Counted from the first letter of the stretch, positions 9,804-19,502 are shown. The stretch: 64,000 nt of DNA from Brachyspira alvinipulli ATCC 51933 (GCF_000518245.1 NZ_JADF01000008.1:88033-152032); one strand, 5' to 3'. Notes: generated by a model from the letters alone, not told the origin. A program made the numbers and translations.

Positions 9804-9831
9804 TAAAATATCCTACTAATAATTTTATGAT

Positions 9832-9859
9832 ATTATAAACTATATATTTTAAATTTCAA
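9832..9859 (-). promoter_or_regulatory. Promoter of the GT39 leader
   Basis: Minus-strand TTGAAA (9859-9854), 16-base spacer, TATAAT (9837-9832), 28 bases before the leader ATG. The same 16-base spacing is found at the 19496 locus. Confidence 0.7.
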
Positions 9860-9866
9860 TATTAAT

Positions 9867-9904
9867 AAAAAAGGAAGCTCATTTTTATTTGAACTTCCTT
9901 TTTT
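9867..9904 (-). terminator. Terminator after oadB
   Basis: Stem AAAAAAGGAAG (9867-9877) with CTTCCTTTTTT (9894-9904) and a T-run on either strand, 36 bases past the oadB stop. It separates the oad operon from the GT39 leader promoter. Confidence 0.8.
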
Positions 9905-9939
9905 AATAATTGTTATTATTTATATATTAATTTTTTATA

Positions 9940-11316
9940 TTATCCTAATATAGCAAGTAATACTCCTGCTGCAACTGCTGAACCAATAACTCCAGCAACA
10001 TTAGGACCCATAGCATGCATTAATAAGAAGTTATGAGGGTTAGCCTCTTGTCCAACTTTATTAGCAACTCTTGCAGCCATAGGAACAGCAGATACTCCAG
10101 CAGCTCCTATAAGAGGATTAATTTTCTCTTTGCTAATAGCATTCATCAATTTAGCAAGAAGTACTCCGCCTGCAGTACCCATAGAAAATGCTACTAAACC
10201 TAAAACTAATATACCAATAGTTTCAAAACGTAAGAATTTATCAGCAGCTAATTTACTTCCAACAGATAATCCTAACATTATTGTAACAATATTAATTAAC
10301 TCATTCTGAGCAGTTTTAGAAAGTCTGTCAGTAACTCCAGATTCTTTAATCAAATTACCAAACATTAAAGCACCAATAAGAGGAGCAGCATCTGGTAAAA
10401 GTAAAGCAACAAGAATTATAACGCTAAGAGGGAAAATAATTTTTTCTCTTTTGCTTACAGGACGAAGCTGTTTCATTTCAATTTTTCTTTCATTTTCAGT
10501 AGTAAGCAATTTCATAATAGGAGGCTGTATTATAGGTACTAAAGCCATATAAGAATAAGCAGCAACAGCAATAGCACCTAATAGATGAGGAGCTAATCTT
10601 GAAGCTGTAAATATAGCAGTAGGACCATCAGCACCGCCTATAATACCTATAGAAGCAGCATCTTTTAATGTGAATGAAATAACAGGTATATAAGTAGATA
10701 TAAGCATAGCACCTAATAATGTACCAAATATACCTATTTGAGCTGCAGCACCTAATAAAGCAGTTTTAGGATTTGCTATAAGAGGTCCGAAATCGGTCAT
10801 TGATCCAACGCCTATAAATATGAATAATGGGAATAAACCAGATTCTATACCGAAATTATATATCTGACCTAAAAATCCTCCGCTGCTTAATGTAACAGGT
10901 AAGCCATTAATAACTTCTACAACAGGTAATGCAGCAATATTAGCTATAGGGATATTAGCTAATATTCCTCCCATACCTATAGGAATAAGAAGTAAAGGTT
11001 CAAAACCTTTTGATATAGCAAGATAAATTAAAAGTAATCCAACACATATCATTATAGCATTCTGCCATAAAGGTACAGACTTAACTTTTATATCGTTTAA
11101 TTTAGTTTGATATTTTTCCTGTTTATTTTTTTCAGCTTTAGCCTGAGCATCTGCTATTTCCTCTTCAGTTCTAGGAAACAATCCTCCGAAAGCTGTATTT
11201 CTTGCCAAAGAAATAAGCGAATCTTTTATATTAAGAGGTTTATCTGCACTTTCTTGTGGCATAACTACGGATGCTGTTATAAAGATAAGTGCAAATACTA
11301 AAAATATTTTTTTCAT
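9940..11316 (-). CDS. oadB: Oxaloacetate decarboxylase beta subunit (Na+ pump)
   Basis: A 458-residue membrane subunit that couples decarboxylation of carboxybiotin to Na+ export. After a signal-like N-terminus (1-20) and a charged linker (about 40-75) comes the usual hydrophobic core with the conserved segment [21 protein letters not shown] (about 228-247, with the Na+-site aspartate) and [18 protein letters not shown] with [16 protein letters not shown] near the C-terminus. The N-terminal extension is longer than in the classic Klebsiella protein, as seen in some other lineages. The gene follows oadA by about 30 bases and is last in the oadG-oadA-oadB unit. Very likely functional. Confidence 0.93.
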   Translation of the reverse strand: MKKIFLVFALIFITASVVMPQESADKPLNIKDSLISLARNTAFGGLFPRTEEEIADAQAKAEKNKQEKYQTKLNDIKVKSVPLWQNAIMICVGLLLIYLAISKGFEPLLLIPIGMGGILANIPIANIAALPVVEVINGLPVTLSSGGFLGQIYNFGIESGLFPLFIFIGVGSMTDFGPLIANPKTALLGAAAQIGIFGTLLGAMLISTYIPVISFTLKDAASIGIIGGADGPTAIFTASRLAPHLLGAIAVAAYSYMALVPIIQPPIMKLLTTENERKIEMKQLRPVSKREKIIFPLSVIILVALLLPDAAPLIGALMFGNLIKESGVTDRLSKTAQNELINIVTIMLGLSVGSKLAADKFLRFETIGILVLGLVAFSMGTAGGVLLAKLMNAISKEKINPLIGAAGVSAVPMAARVANKVGQEANPHNFLLMHAMGPNVAGVIGSAVAAGVLLAILG

Positions 11317-11346
11317 TCTTTTATCTCCTTAAAACCAGCATCACTA

Positions 11347-13149
11347 TTAACCAATTATAGCTAGTTCCTGACCAGCAACAACAGCATCACCTGGTTTAAC
11401 TTTAATTTCTTTTACTACTCCGTTAGAAGAAGATTTAATTTCAACTTCCATTTTCATAGCTTCTACTATTAGTATAGTAGTACCATCTTTAACTTGAGTA
11501 CCAACAGGAGCAACTATTTTTAATACAGTTCCAGGCAAACCAGCAGTAACAGGTGTAGCAGAACCTGATGAAGCAGGAGCAGCAGCTTGAGAAGCACCAG
11601 CAACTATACCATCTTTAATAGTATAATCATAGCTTACACCATCAACTATAGCTTTTCCATTTTCTATTTTTATACCATAGCTTGAACCGCCTACAGTAAC
11701 AGTTACTTCATTGCTTGTAGCTTTAACGCCTTCAGAAGCAGCACCTGCATTCTTTCTAATACCAAGTTTTGCTTCGCCTTTAAGGAATTGAATACCTTTT
11801 TCTTTACAAGCAGCAGCTATAAATACATTTTCATCCGAAAGATCTGTTATACCAGCATCTTTTAAAGCCTGTTCAGCAGCTTTTCTTCCTTTTTTAGGAT
11901 TTTTATCATCTATATCCATAGGAAGTTCTGTTGTAGGCTGTAAATTCAATTGTTCGCTTGCTATTTTTACTATTTCTGGGTCTGGAGTAGAAGGAGTTTT
12001 ACCAAAATAACCTAATACCATTTTACCATAACCATCAGCTATTTTCTTCCAATCACCTTGCATTACATTACTAAATGCTTGTTGGAAATAGAACTGAGAT
12101 ACAGGAGTTACAGAAGTACCGAAACCGCCTTTTTTAACAACTTCGGTCATAGCTCTGATAACTTCTGGGAATCTGTTCATAACATTAATATCTCTCATCA
12201 TCTGAGTATTAGCTGTTAATGCACCACCAGGCATTGGAGCAAATGGAATCATAGGTTCTACAGTTCTACTTTCAGGTGGTAAGAAGTAATCTTTCATACA
12301 TTCTTTAAATACTTCTTCTGCTTCTCTTATTTTGTCTATGTCAATATTCAATGCGTATTCAGTTCCTCTTAAAGCATGCCACATAACTATTACATCTGTT
12401 TGGCAAGTACCGCCTGATACAGGAGCAGCTGAAAGATCTATACAATCAGCACCAGCATCTAAAGCAGCTCTGTATTGAACAGCACCTATACCTGCAGTTT
12501 CATGGCTATGCATTTGTATATGTACATCTTTACCTAATATTTTTCTAGCTTCTTTAATAGTATCATAAACAACTTGAGGTGTTGCAGTACCTGAAGCATC
12601 TTTGAAACATACAGAATCAAAATCTACTTTATCTTTGATTTGAGTTAATACTTTTCCATAGAATGCAGCATCATGTGCACCTTCACATCCTGGAGGAAGT
12701 GCCATCATACTAACACATACTTGGTGTTTTAAACCAGCTTCTTTAATACATTTTCCGCTGAAAATAAGGTTATTAACATCGTTCAATGCATCAAAGTTTC
12801 TAATTGTTGTAATACCATGTTTTTTGAATAAATCAGCATGTAGTTTAATCATTTCTCTAGGCTGTGATTCCAAACCTACAACGTTAACTCCTCTTGCTAA
12901 AGTTTGTAAGTTTACATTTGGACCTACAGTTTTTCTAAAAGTATCCATTACATCAAAGGCATTTTCATTATTATAGAAGAATGCACTTTGGAATGTTGCA
13001 CCGCCACCTGATTCAAAATATGTAACACCGGCATTAACGAATGCTTCTACAGCCGGCATAAAATCTTTAGATAATACTCTAGCACCATAAACAGATTGGA
13101 AACCGTCTCTGAATGCTGTTAGCATAAATTTTATTTCTTTTTTAGCCAT
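11347..13149 (-). CDS. oadA: Oxaloacetate decarboxylase alpha subunit, biotin-containing
   Basis: About 600 residues from the ATG at 13149, chosen because GAGGAG lies eight bases upstream; an upstream in-frame start would add eight residues without support. The N-terminal TIM-barrel carboxyltransferase has TAFRDGFQS, VCFKDASGTATP and MHSHETAGIGAVQYRAALDAGAD, including metal-binding histidines. A conserved carboxylase domain, an Ala/Pro-rich linker and a C-terminal biotinyl domain with EAMKMEVEI (biotinylated lysine) follow. The enzyme transfers CO2 from oxaloacetate to biotin; with the beta subunit it pumps Na+. Sits between oadG and oadB. Confidence 0.95.
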   Translation of the reverse strand: MAKKEIKFMLTAFRDGFQSVYGARVLSKDFMPAVEAFVNAGVTYFESGGGATFQSAFFYNNENAFDVMDTFRKTVGPNVNLQTLARGVNVVGLESQPREMIKLHADLFKKHGITTIRNFDALNDVNNLIFSGKCIKEAGLKHQVCVSMMALPPGCEGAHDAAFYGKVLTQIKDKVDFDSVCFKDASGTATPQVVYDTIKEARKILGKDVHIQMHSHETAGIGAVQYRAALDAGADCIDLSAAPVSGGTCQTDVIVMWHALRGTEYALNIDIDKIREAEEVFKECMKDYFLPPESRTVEPMIPFAPMPGGALTANTQMMRDINVMNRFPEVIRAMTEVVKKGGFGTSVTPVSQFYFQQAFSNVMQGDWKKIADGYGKMVLGYFGKTPSTPDPEIVKIASEQLNLQPTTELPMDIDDKNPKKGRKAAEQALKDAGITDLSDENVFIAAACKEKGIQFLKGEAKLGIRKNAGAASEGVKATSNEVTVTVGGSSYGIKIENGKAIVDGVSYDYTIKDGIVAGASQAAAPASSGSATPVTAGLPGTVLKIVAPVGTQVKDGTTILIVEAMKMEVEIKSSSNGVVKEIKVKPGDAVVAGQELAIIG

Positions 13150-13184
13150 TATTATTTCTCCTCTTAAATACAACTAATAATTAT

Positions 13185-13436
13185 TTATTTTGACTTACTA
13201 CTATGTACATGAGCTAAAGCTATTGCTATAGCTACCATTTTGTCGTTATTTGTTGACTGAACTGCCACAGCTGGAGAAGAAGCTATTTCTTCTTTAGGCG
13301 GAGGCATCAATTCATCTAGTTTAGCTACAACAGAGCTAACTAATTTCATAACAAAAACTAATATAATTAAAAACAATACAACTACGCCCATTCCTATGAG
13401 CATTATTTGTAAAGCTTCTATAATGCTGCTATTCAT
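13185..13436 (-). CDS. oadG: Oxaloacetate decarboxylase gamma subunit
   Basis: 83 residues from ATG at 13436, supported by AGGAG with normal spacing; a longer version starting at 13481 has no ribosome site. One membrane segment (about 8-34, EALQIMLIGMGVVVLFLIIL) is followed by a proline-rich linker (PPPKEE) and a short basic/histidine tail, the standard gamma-subunit layout. Gamma subunits anchor and assemble the alpha/beta pump and carry a metal-binding tail; here the tail has only two histidines (AHVHSSKSK). First gene of the oad operon, divergent from murI. Confidence 0.88.
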   Translation of the reverse strand: MNSSIIEALQIMLIGMGVVVLFLIILVFVMKLVSSVVAKLDELMPPPKEEIASSPAVAVQSTNNDKMVAIAIALAHVHSSKSK

Positions 13437-13582
13437 AAAATAACTCCTAGTTACATAAATTTTTGATAATATATTATACACTATTATTTTCTTAATACAA
13501 GCACATTTATTACAAAATAAAACATATATATCACAATATAATAAAGTATGTAGAAATACTATATATAGAATTATTTATAATG

Positions 13583-13611
13583 TTGACATTATATAAATTA
13601 GTATATATTAT
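13583..13611 (+). promoter_or_regulatory. Promoter of murI
   Basis: TTGACA (13583-13588), 17-base spacer, TATTAT (13606-13611), 31 bases before the murI ATG at 13643. Confidence 0.7.
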
Positions 13612-13642
13612 AAATTAATAACTATTTAGGACAATTATATTT

Positions 13643-14470
13643 ATGAATATTAATTCAATGCCTATAGCAATTTTTGATTCCGGATTTGGCGGAATAACTG
13701 TATTGAAACAGTTGTTAAAAATATTGCCTAATGAAAATTACATATATGTTGGAGATAATGCAAATATTCCTTACGGTAGCAAATCTAAAGAAGAAATAAT
13801 AAATCTTACATTAAAAATAGTTGATTTTTTGGTAGAAAAAAAATCAAAGATAATTATTATAGCATGCAATACAATAACTGCATGTACATATGATATATTA
13901 AAAGAAAAATATGATACACCTGTAATAGAAGTAATATCTAATGGTGTAAATGATGCAATTAATAAAACTAAAAATAATAATATATCAATAATGGCTACAG
14001 AATTTACTGTGCATTCTAATGCATATATAGAAAAAATAAATCAATATAATGAAAATATAAAAATAACCCAAATAGCATGCAGAGATTTATGCCCTATGAT
14101 AGAAAGTGATTGGTACAGTCATAGTAATAGATTTGATGTTTTAAGAGGATATTTAGAAAAAATAGATTCTGATTCGGATACCCTCATATTAGGATGTACT
14201 CATTATCCTCTTATATTAGAAGATATAAAAAAAGTATTGAATGAAAAGAATAATAATTCTGTAAAAAATATAATAGATCCTGCATTAAATACTTCATCAT
14301 CAATAAAAAAATATTTAGAAGAAAATAATTTATTAAATAAAGATAAATCGAATAAATCGGAGATAAATATATATTCAACAGGAAATATAGAAAAAGTTGA
14401 AGTATTAATTAATATGCTTCTTCCAAAAGAAATATATAATTCATATAATATCAAACATTTAAATTTGTAA
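13643..14470 (+). CDS. murI: Glutamate racemase
   Basis: A 275-residue cytosolic enzyme that makes D-glutamate for peptidoglycan. Both catalytic cysteines are visible in their motifs: IIIACNTITA (cysteine about residue 74) and LILGCTHYPLI (cysteine about 186). The N-terminal IAIFDSGFGGITVL and VGDNANIPYGSKSKEEI (substrate-binding region) are canonical. Length is normal for the family. AGGA sits eleven bases upstream of ATG and a good promoter precedes it. It stands alone between two oppositely oriented units. Confidence 0.96.
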   Translation: MNINSMPIAIFDSGFGGITVLKQLLKILPNENYIYVGDNANIPYGSKSKEEIINLTLKIVDFLVEKKSKIIIIACNTITACTYDILKEKYDTPVIEVISNGVNDAINKTKNNNISIMATEFTVHSNAYIEKINQYNENIKITQIACRDLCPMIESDWYSHSNRFDVLRGYLEKIDSDSDTLILGCTHYPLILEDIKKVLNEKNNNSVKNIIDPALNTSSSIKKYLEENNLLNKDKSNKSEINIYSTGNIEKVEVLINMLLPKEIYNSYNIKHLNL

Positions 14471-14512
14471 TTTAAATATTAAAGTATACAAATTAAATTT
14501 ATGATTAATTGA

Positions 14513-15925
14513 TTAATATACATATTTAATTCCATTATTAGTATCAAATATCCAATGTTTATTAAATACTTTTTTATATGAATATCCGAATGGGAATTTA
14601 CCTATAGATACTGCAAAAAATTTATTCCCTTTATTTTTTTGATTATTGCACATTTTCACTAAATTATCAGGCATATCTTCCATTATAAAATCAGAAAGAA
14701 CTAATACATCTGCATTCTTAAAGTCAGAAGTATGCATTATATTGCATGCTTCATAAAGTGCCTTATATATATCAGAACCTCCATGATAACTTAGCTTTAA
14801 AAATTTTATCAAATCTTGAATTCCTTCTTTTTTTGTAAATTTACAAGTATATATTTCTGTACTAAAATTAATGAGATAAGCATTCCTATTTTCAGATAAA
14901 GCTTGCATAACCATTTTTAGCATAATGGCTTTAGCAATATACTCATTTATACCTTTCATAGAACCGCTTGTATCTATGCATATAATCATATCACCTTTGC
15001 CGTCTTTATGACTTGCCATAGTTTTATTCTTTTCTATTTCATTGAATACATAAGCACTCTTATCGAAACACATAAGCCTATTCTCTATATATTTTAATTT
15101 AAATAGTTTTTCGCTATCTACATTGCATAATAAAGAAAGCTCCTCTGGAATAACATTTTCTATATCTTTAGAAAAATATATGCCTACAATTTCTTCTTTT
15201 GAACTTATCTTTTTATTCGTATATGAATAAGTATTTTTAAATTCAACATTTTTTATAGCTTTTTCTAAATCTATTCTTTTTCCCATAGAGTCACATATTA
15301 TTTCTATATCTTTATATTGGCTTATAAAATCAACCCATCTATTTAAAAGTGATATATCATTTTCTTCAAGCTCCCCTACTCTAAAATCCCATAATACTCC
15401 GGTTTTTATTCTTAAAATATTTGACATATATTTTAGTTTCTTCAATGAACTTATCCAAGATTCTAAATCTGTAATAAACTTATCTCTTCTCTCTTTAACA
15501 GTTGATACAATCCAATCATTATTTTTTTTATTATACGTTTGATTCCATTTTGAAATTATATTATTTTTTATAATATTTAAATTACTGTAATCATTGCTTT
15601 CTAATTTTTCTCTCCAAAATTTTATATCAATATCATTTGATAAAATACTGAAACTATTTAAATCATTTATTATATCTTCTCTAGTTATTTTTTTATTTTT
15701 TATTTTTTTATAAGCAATATCTAATTCTGTTTTATTTTCATCATACGGATTATTTTCATTTATAAAAGTATTTAAATCTTTTTTCCATTTAGTTATTTTT
15801 ACTTCAAGCTCCTCTTCCAATCTGCTGTCATTCATATTATTAAAAGAGCCATGAAAAACTCCTCTAGCCATTGATTCAGTTTTGGTAACTTCTTTTTTGT
15901 AAGAATTATTATCAAATTGTATCAT
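14513..15925 (-). CDS. viaA: VWA-domain protein, ViaA-like partner of the MoxR ATPase
   Basis: 470 residues. The C-terminal third is a von Willebrand A domain with an intact metal-ion-dependent adhesion site, DTSGSMKG (about residue 317), a later threonine/serine strand LSYHGGSDIYKAL, and DVLVLSDFIMED. The N-terminal part is helical and charged, as in ViaA. ViaA proteins work with RavA-type MoxR ATPases, thought to act as a chaperone pair on respiratory or metal-containing enzymes. The gene overlaps the ATPase gene by 14 bases, showing tight coupling. Substrate in this organism is unknown. Confidence 0.78.
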   Translation of the reverse strand: MIQFDNNSYKKEVTKTESMARGVFHGSFNNMNDSRLEEELEVKITKWKKDLNTFINENNPYDENKTELDIAYKKIKNKKITREDIINDLNSFSILSNDIDIKFWREKLESNDYSNLNIIKNNIISKWNQTYNKKNNDWIVSTVKERRDKFITDLESWISSLKKLKYMSNILRIKTGVLWDFRVGELEENDISLLNRWVDFISQYKDIEIICDSMGKRIDLEKAIKNVEFKNTYSYTNKKISSKEEIVGIYFSKDIENVIPEELSLLCNVDSEKLFKLKYIENRLMCFDKSAYVFNEIEKNKTMASHKDGKGDMIICIDTSGSMKGINEYIAKAIMLKMVMQALSENRNAYLINFSTEIYTCKFTKKEGIQDLIKFLKLSYHGGSDIYKALYEACNIMHTSDFKNADVLVLSDFIMEDMPDNLVKMCNNQKNKGNKFFAVSIGKFPFGYSYKKVFNKHWIFDTNNGIKYVY

Positions 15926-17498
15926 GATTTTCTATTTCACTTTTTAATCTTTCTGCATCTAATTTTTCACTTTCAAGATTTTCTATATAAGAATTAAACA
16001 TATCTATAAAAGTATTGAATTTATCTTCCGATATAAATACACTTTTGGAAATTTCTTTATTTTTATCAAAACCATTTTTTAAATCTATAATTATATTATC
16101 AATACTAGATACAAGAGAATTAATAAGTTTTATATATTCTTCTTTTTTTTCTTTTGATACTTTTTTAGCACTAACCTTATTCATATAAAATTCAGGTTCT
16201 GCTTCAATTAAAAAATCATAATTTTTAGAAAGCCTATTACACACTAAACCATTAACTGAAATAGCTGAATTTATTTCTATAGTATATTTATCCTCTCCAT
16301 TAAAATTGCATCTGAATTTTTTTGTTTGATTTCTTCCAATATCTAAAGGATAAAAATACCCTTTTTTACCTAATTGTTTTAAAGGTATATAAATTATTGT
16401 CTCTCCGATATTTCCATATTCATCCATGTTTATAGTTAATGTTTTAGCTATATACTGCTTATCATCTATATTTTCTGTATCATAAGTTTTCTCTAAATTA
16501 TAAAATTCATTATCAATTTTCTCTTGAAGATTTTTAAAGCTTAATCTCCATTCATTAATATTTTCATTATTAAAATTACAGGATGATTTAACAGCATTTT
16601 CTACAATTGTTTTTACAACGTCAATATGCTCTTCCAAACTCCATAAACAGTTATCAATTAAAAAAGTTTCATAAATATCAACTTCATCCTTATCATTTAA
16701 ATACGATGACATTTTTAATAAGTAAGAAATATGCTGCCATCTTCTGTCAGATACATAAATAGCTATTTCTCTGTTATCTTCATTAAATTTTTCTATAGAT
16801 AATTTTATATTATGAATTATATCAATAACAGTTTTTGAAAGTTTTATATTATTAGCCTCTTCCCGTATTTTTATCCATTCATCAGTAGAAATCTTTAGAG
16901 CATCATCAATTTTTATATATGAATCAAGCTCAGTATTTTGAAGTATCTTTTCAAAACTATCTCTGCTTTTCATTGGACTAACCGTTAAACGCATAATAAA
17001 TCTGTCATATAATGCTTCAAGTCCTTGTCCTTCCGGAGGCGTTTCATTACTTGCAGAAATCAATGCCTTCAATGGCACTTTTATCTCTTTATAACCATTT
17101 TTAAAAACTCTTTCATTTATTATGGTTAAGAGTGTATTAAGTATTGCAGGAGTACTTTTCCAAATTTCATCTAAAAAAGCAAAATCGCAATCAGGCAAAT
17201 AACCATTTATTTTTCTTACATATTTATCATTTTTTAATTCTTCCAAACTAATAGGACCGAATATATCTTCCGGAGTACTGAATCTTTGCATTAAATATCC
17301 AAAATATTTAGAATCCTTAAATGCTGATGAAATTCTTTTAGCTATGAAACTTTTTGCTGTACCAGGAGGACCATATAAGAATATAGGCTTTCCTGCTATT
17401 GCACTAAGCAGTGTTAATGATACTATATCTTCCCTTTCATAGAGTCCTTCTGAGAGTAAGTTAATTATTTTTTTCATTCTTGATTTAGTATTTTTCAT
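15912..17498 (-). CDS. ravA: MoxR/RavA-type AAA+ ATPase
   Basis: 528 residues. The AAA+ core has Walker A GPPGTAKS (about 40-47), Walker B CDFAFLDEIWK (about 104-114), sensor 1 ISASNETPPEG and an arginine-finger region LEALYDRFIMRL. Beyond about 330 the protein has a beta-rich insertion (ETIIYIPLKQLGKKGYFYP) and a charged helical tail, as in RavA. It pairs with the downstream VWA protein; overlapping genes support a stable complex. The RavA name is by architecture and neighbour, not by close identity. Confidence 0.78.
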   Translation of the reverse strand: MKNTKSRMKKIINLLSEGLYEREDIVSLTLLSAIAGKPIFLYGPPGTAKSFIAKRISSAFKDSKYFGYLMQRFSTPEDIFGPISLEELKNDKYVRKINGYLPDCDFAFLDEIWKSTPAILNTLLTIINERVFKNGYKEIKVPLKALISASNETPPEGQGLEALYDRFIMRLTVSPMKSRDSFEKILQNTELDSYIKIDDALKISTDEWIKIREEANNIKLSKTVIDIIHNIKLSIEKFNEDNREIAIYVSDRRWQHISYLLKMSSYLNDKDEVDIYETFLIDNCLWSLEEHIDVVKTIVENAVKSSCNFNNENINEWRLSFKNLQEKIDNEFYNLEKTYDTENIDDKQYIAKTLTINMDEYGNIGETIIYIPLKQLGKKGYFYPLDIGRNQTKKFRCNFNGEDKYTIEINSAISVNGLVCNRLSKNYDFLIEAEPEFYMNKVSAKKVSKEKKEEYIKLINSLVSSIDNIIIDLKNGFDKNKEISKSVFISEDKFNTFIDMFNSYIENLESEKLDAERLKSEIENHDTI

Positions 17499-17621
17499 AA
17501 TATATTATCTCTCAATATTTACTTTTAATAGTAAGCTATAGTTATTATATCATTTTTAATATAAATTGGAATTCTTTATTTTTATATGATATAATTTTCA
17601 AAAATAGAAATGGAATAAAAA

Positions 17622-18236
17622 ATGTTAAACTCTGATAAAATAAAACTTCTCATATTTGACATGGACGGAACCTTGATTGATAGTGCATATTTGAATTATT
17701 ATTCATACTATAATGCATTCAAAGAATTTAATATAGAGCTTGATAAAGATTATTATTACAATAAATGCTTCGGACTTCATTATAAAATATTTGTAACTAA
17801 TATATTAAAGTTAAATAACAAATATGTTAAATATGATGAGTTTAATGAAATTATAGAAAAAATACATAAAATAAAAGAAGAAATATATTTGAATAATCTA
17901 AATTTAATAAATGTACACCCATTTTTACTTGAAATTTTAACTGATAATTATAATAAAAAAGAAAATAAAAAATTTACAGCATTAGCTACAACAGCATCTC
18001 CAAACGGAGTTTATGGAATATTAAAAGAATTTAAATTAGAACCATTATTCGATTTAATTTTAACAGGAAATGATGTGGAAAATAAAAAACCTCATCCGGA
18101 AATATTTTTAAAATGTTTTAATCATTTCAATATAAAAGAAAAAGAAAGCATTATATTTGAAGACAGCGAAGTGGGACTTAAAGCTGATAATAAAACTAAT
18201 GTTTGGGTTATAAAAATAGAAAAATGGATTAAATAA
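17622..18236 (+). CDS. HAD-superfamily phosphatase or phosphomutase (beta-PGM-like)
   Basis: 204 residues with all four HAD motifs: FDMDGTLIDS (nucleophile Asp, general acid Asp), ATTASPNGV (motif II), ENKKPHPEIF (motif III lysine) and IFEDSEVGL (motif IV acid). A helical cap of about 70 residues lies between motifs I and II, placing it in subfamily I with beta-phosphoglucomutase and phosphoglycolate phosphatase. Substrate cannot be assigned. Single gene, followed by a strong terminator shared with the converging glycosyltransferase gene. Confidence 0.82.
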   Translation: MLNSDKIKLLIFDMDGTLIDSAYLNYYSYYNAFKEFNIELDKDYYYNKCFGLHYKIFVTNILKLNNKYVKYDEFNEIIEKIHKIKEEIYLNNLNLINVHPFLLEILTDNYNKKENKKFTALATTASPNGVYGILKEFKLEPLFDLILTGNDVENKKPHPEIFLKCFNHFNIKEKESIIFEDSEVGLKADNKTNVWVIKIEKWIK

Positions 18237-18246
18237 AATACAAAAT

Positions 18247-18284
18247 AAAAAGTGCCAATATAGTTTTTATCAGCACTTTTTGTG
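18247..18284. terminator. Bidirectional terminator
   Basis: AAAAAGTGC (18247-18255) pairs with GCACTTTTT (18273-18281), with A- and T-runs on both sides. It lies between converging genes 17622-18236 and 18299-19225. Confidence 0.8.
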
Positions 18285-18298
18285 TAAATAATTATTTT

Positions 18299-19225
18299 TT
18301 ATCTTTTTAAAAATTTACTAAAAAACATAGTTATAAATCCATTAGCCCAACTGAATATTCCTATTTTTATAGAAATAATTAAATAATTAATAAAATTCAT
18401 TTTTTTATAATTAGAAAAATTTATATCTATAAATTCATCATCTAAATTATTTTCAAAATATTTATTATAAAAATTGAATTTATGATAACCTGTTCCGTCA
18501 AATCCTATATTGTTCGTGAAAGATTTTTTTGAAGGCCAAACACATAATTTTTTTCTTTTGTACATATAAAATGAATAATAAATATCCCATAAATTATTTT
18601 TAATATAAAAATCATCTTTTACAGCTTTTCTAATAGCCAATAAATGAAACCATGAATATACCCCTCCTAATATTTGGTGTCTAATACTTTTATTATACCA
18701 AGAAGTATTGCAAGTATCCCAATTTATATCATTCCATTTATTTTTCCAAGTACCCCATCCCCAGCTATGAAAAGCATAACTAAATATAACATCATGCTTA
18801 TGTCCTTTAGTTGCATGCTTATGTGAAAATGCAGTTACAGCAATAACATCTTCATCATTTTTATAATAATTTAAAGCATTATTCATAAACTCAAGAAAAT
18901 ATTTATTCGTTTCTATATCATCCTCTAAACCTATAAAATATTCATGATTTTCAAATATGGTATTTACTGCTTTTACAGTAGAATCTTTTATACCTAAATT
19001 TTGTTCAGCTTCATATATGTATACATTTTTAAAACCATCTTTTACAGTTTTAAGATACTCTCTAAGTTCAGAAACTGACTTTTCATCTTCTTCTTTACTC
19101 GGAGCATCTGAAAATATATATAAATCCGTATCAATTGCCAAAGTATTTTTTTTTAATGCTTCTATTACTTTTTTTGTATGTTCCATTCTATTATATACAA
19201 CTAGTCCTACAGGTGCTAAGTTCAT
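18299..19225 (-). CDS. GT-A family glycosyltransferase
   Basis: 308 residues. The N-terminus LAPVGLVVYNRMEHTKKVIEAL and the strand FIGLEDDIETNKYFL (acidic EDD in the DXD position, about residue 97) mark a nucleotide-sugar transferase of the GT-A fold, related to GT2 and GNT-I-like enzymes. A C-terminal amphipathic/hydrophobic stretch (about 280-305) could hold it at the inner membrane. AGGAG nine bases before ATG fixes the start. Upstream is a (TGAGTTT)10 leader ORF with its own promoter, so expression is likely phase-variable. Probably builds a surface glycan; the sugar is unknown. Confidence 0.75.
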   Translation of the reverse strand: MNLAPVGLVVYNRMEHTKKVIEALKKNTLAIDTDLYIFSDAPSKEEDEKSVSELREYLKTVKDGFKNVYIYEAEQNLGIKDSTVKAVNTIFENHEYFIGLEDDIETNKYFLEFMNNALNYYKNDEDVIAVTAFSHKHATKGHKHDVIFSYAFHSWGWGTWKNKWNDINWDTCNTSWYNKSIRHQILGGVYSWFHLLAIRKAVKDDFYIKNNLWDIYYSFYMYKRKKLCVWPSKKSFTNNIGFDGTGYHKFNFYNKYFENNLDDEFIDINFSNYKKMNFINYLIISIKIGIFSWANGFITMFFSKFLKR

Positions 19226-19371
19226 AAAAACTCCTTTAATTTTATATGATTTTATTTTTAATAATTAAATAATATATTGAATTAATAAGATATATTTTTA
19301 TTATAAGACCAGATAGAAAAAAGTCTTGCAACGCCAATAGAGGCTTTGTATTATAAAAAACAGAATATATT

Positions 19372-19464
19372 TTATAGTAAATTAATGAGTTTTGAGTTTT
19401 GAGTTTTGAGTTTTGAGTTTTGAGTTTTGAGTTTTGAGTTTTGAGTTTTGAGTTTTTGTTTCAT
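19372..19464 (-). CDS. Repeat-encoded leader peptide upstream of the GT-A gene (current short phase)
   Basis: ATG at 19464-19462 is followed by AAA CAA and then ten AAACTCA units read as repeated K-L-K-T-Q-N-S. With ten units the frame exits to I-N-L-L and stops at 19374-19372 (30 residues). With nine or twelve units it would run 47 further codons and stop at 19244-19242, 16 bases before the GT ATG and next to its AGGAG. No Shine-Dalgarno is visible; the ATG lies only about three bases past the predicted transcription start, so it may be leaderless. Translation and switching are inferred. Confidence 0.5.
   Translation of the reverse strand: MKQKLKTQNSKLKTQNSKLKTQNSKLINLL
19386..19455. repeat. 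Heptanucleotide tandem repeat (TGAGTTT)10
   Basis: Exactly ten perfect copies. The plus-strand reading contains TGA in the unit, whereas the minus-strand unit AAACTCA is free of stops in all three phases, consistent with minus-strand coding. Confidence 0.97.
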
Positions 19465-19473
19465 AATGATAGT

Positions 19474-19501
19474 ATTATATTTTATTTATAAAATTTGTCA
19501 A
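19474..19501 (-). promoter_or_regulatory. Consensus promoter of the GT-A leader
   Basis: Minus-strand TTGACA (19501-19496) and TATAAT (19479-19474) with a 16-base spacer, both perfect consensus. Predicted start near 19467, about three bases before the leader ATG. Confidence 0.78.
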
Positions 19502-19502
19502 T

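Larger units (their letters stand above)
9503..9939. other. Intergenic region with promoter, repeat leader and terminator
   Basis: 437 bases between the GT39 gene and oadB. From right to left it holds the oad terminator (9867-9904), a minus-strand promoter (9832-9859), a ribosome site and ATG at 9803, the (TTTGCTG)10 repeat (9726-9799), and about 225 bases leading to the GT39 start. One minus-strand frame of that last stretch is open for 56 codons. Confidence 0.75.

Noticed and set aside
19326..19333. TTGCAACG shared by the 9649 and 19326 regions as a binding site
   Set aside because: Two copies of eight bases are too few; noted only as support for the shared leader frame.
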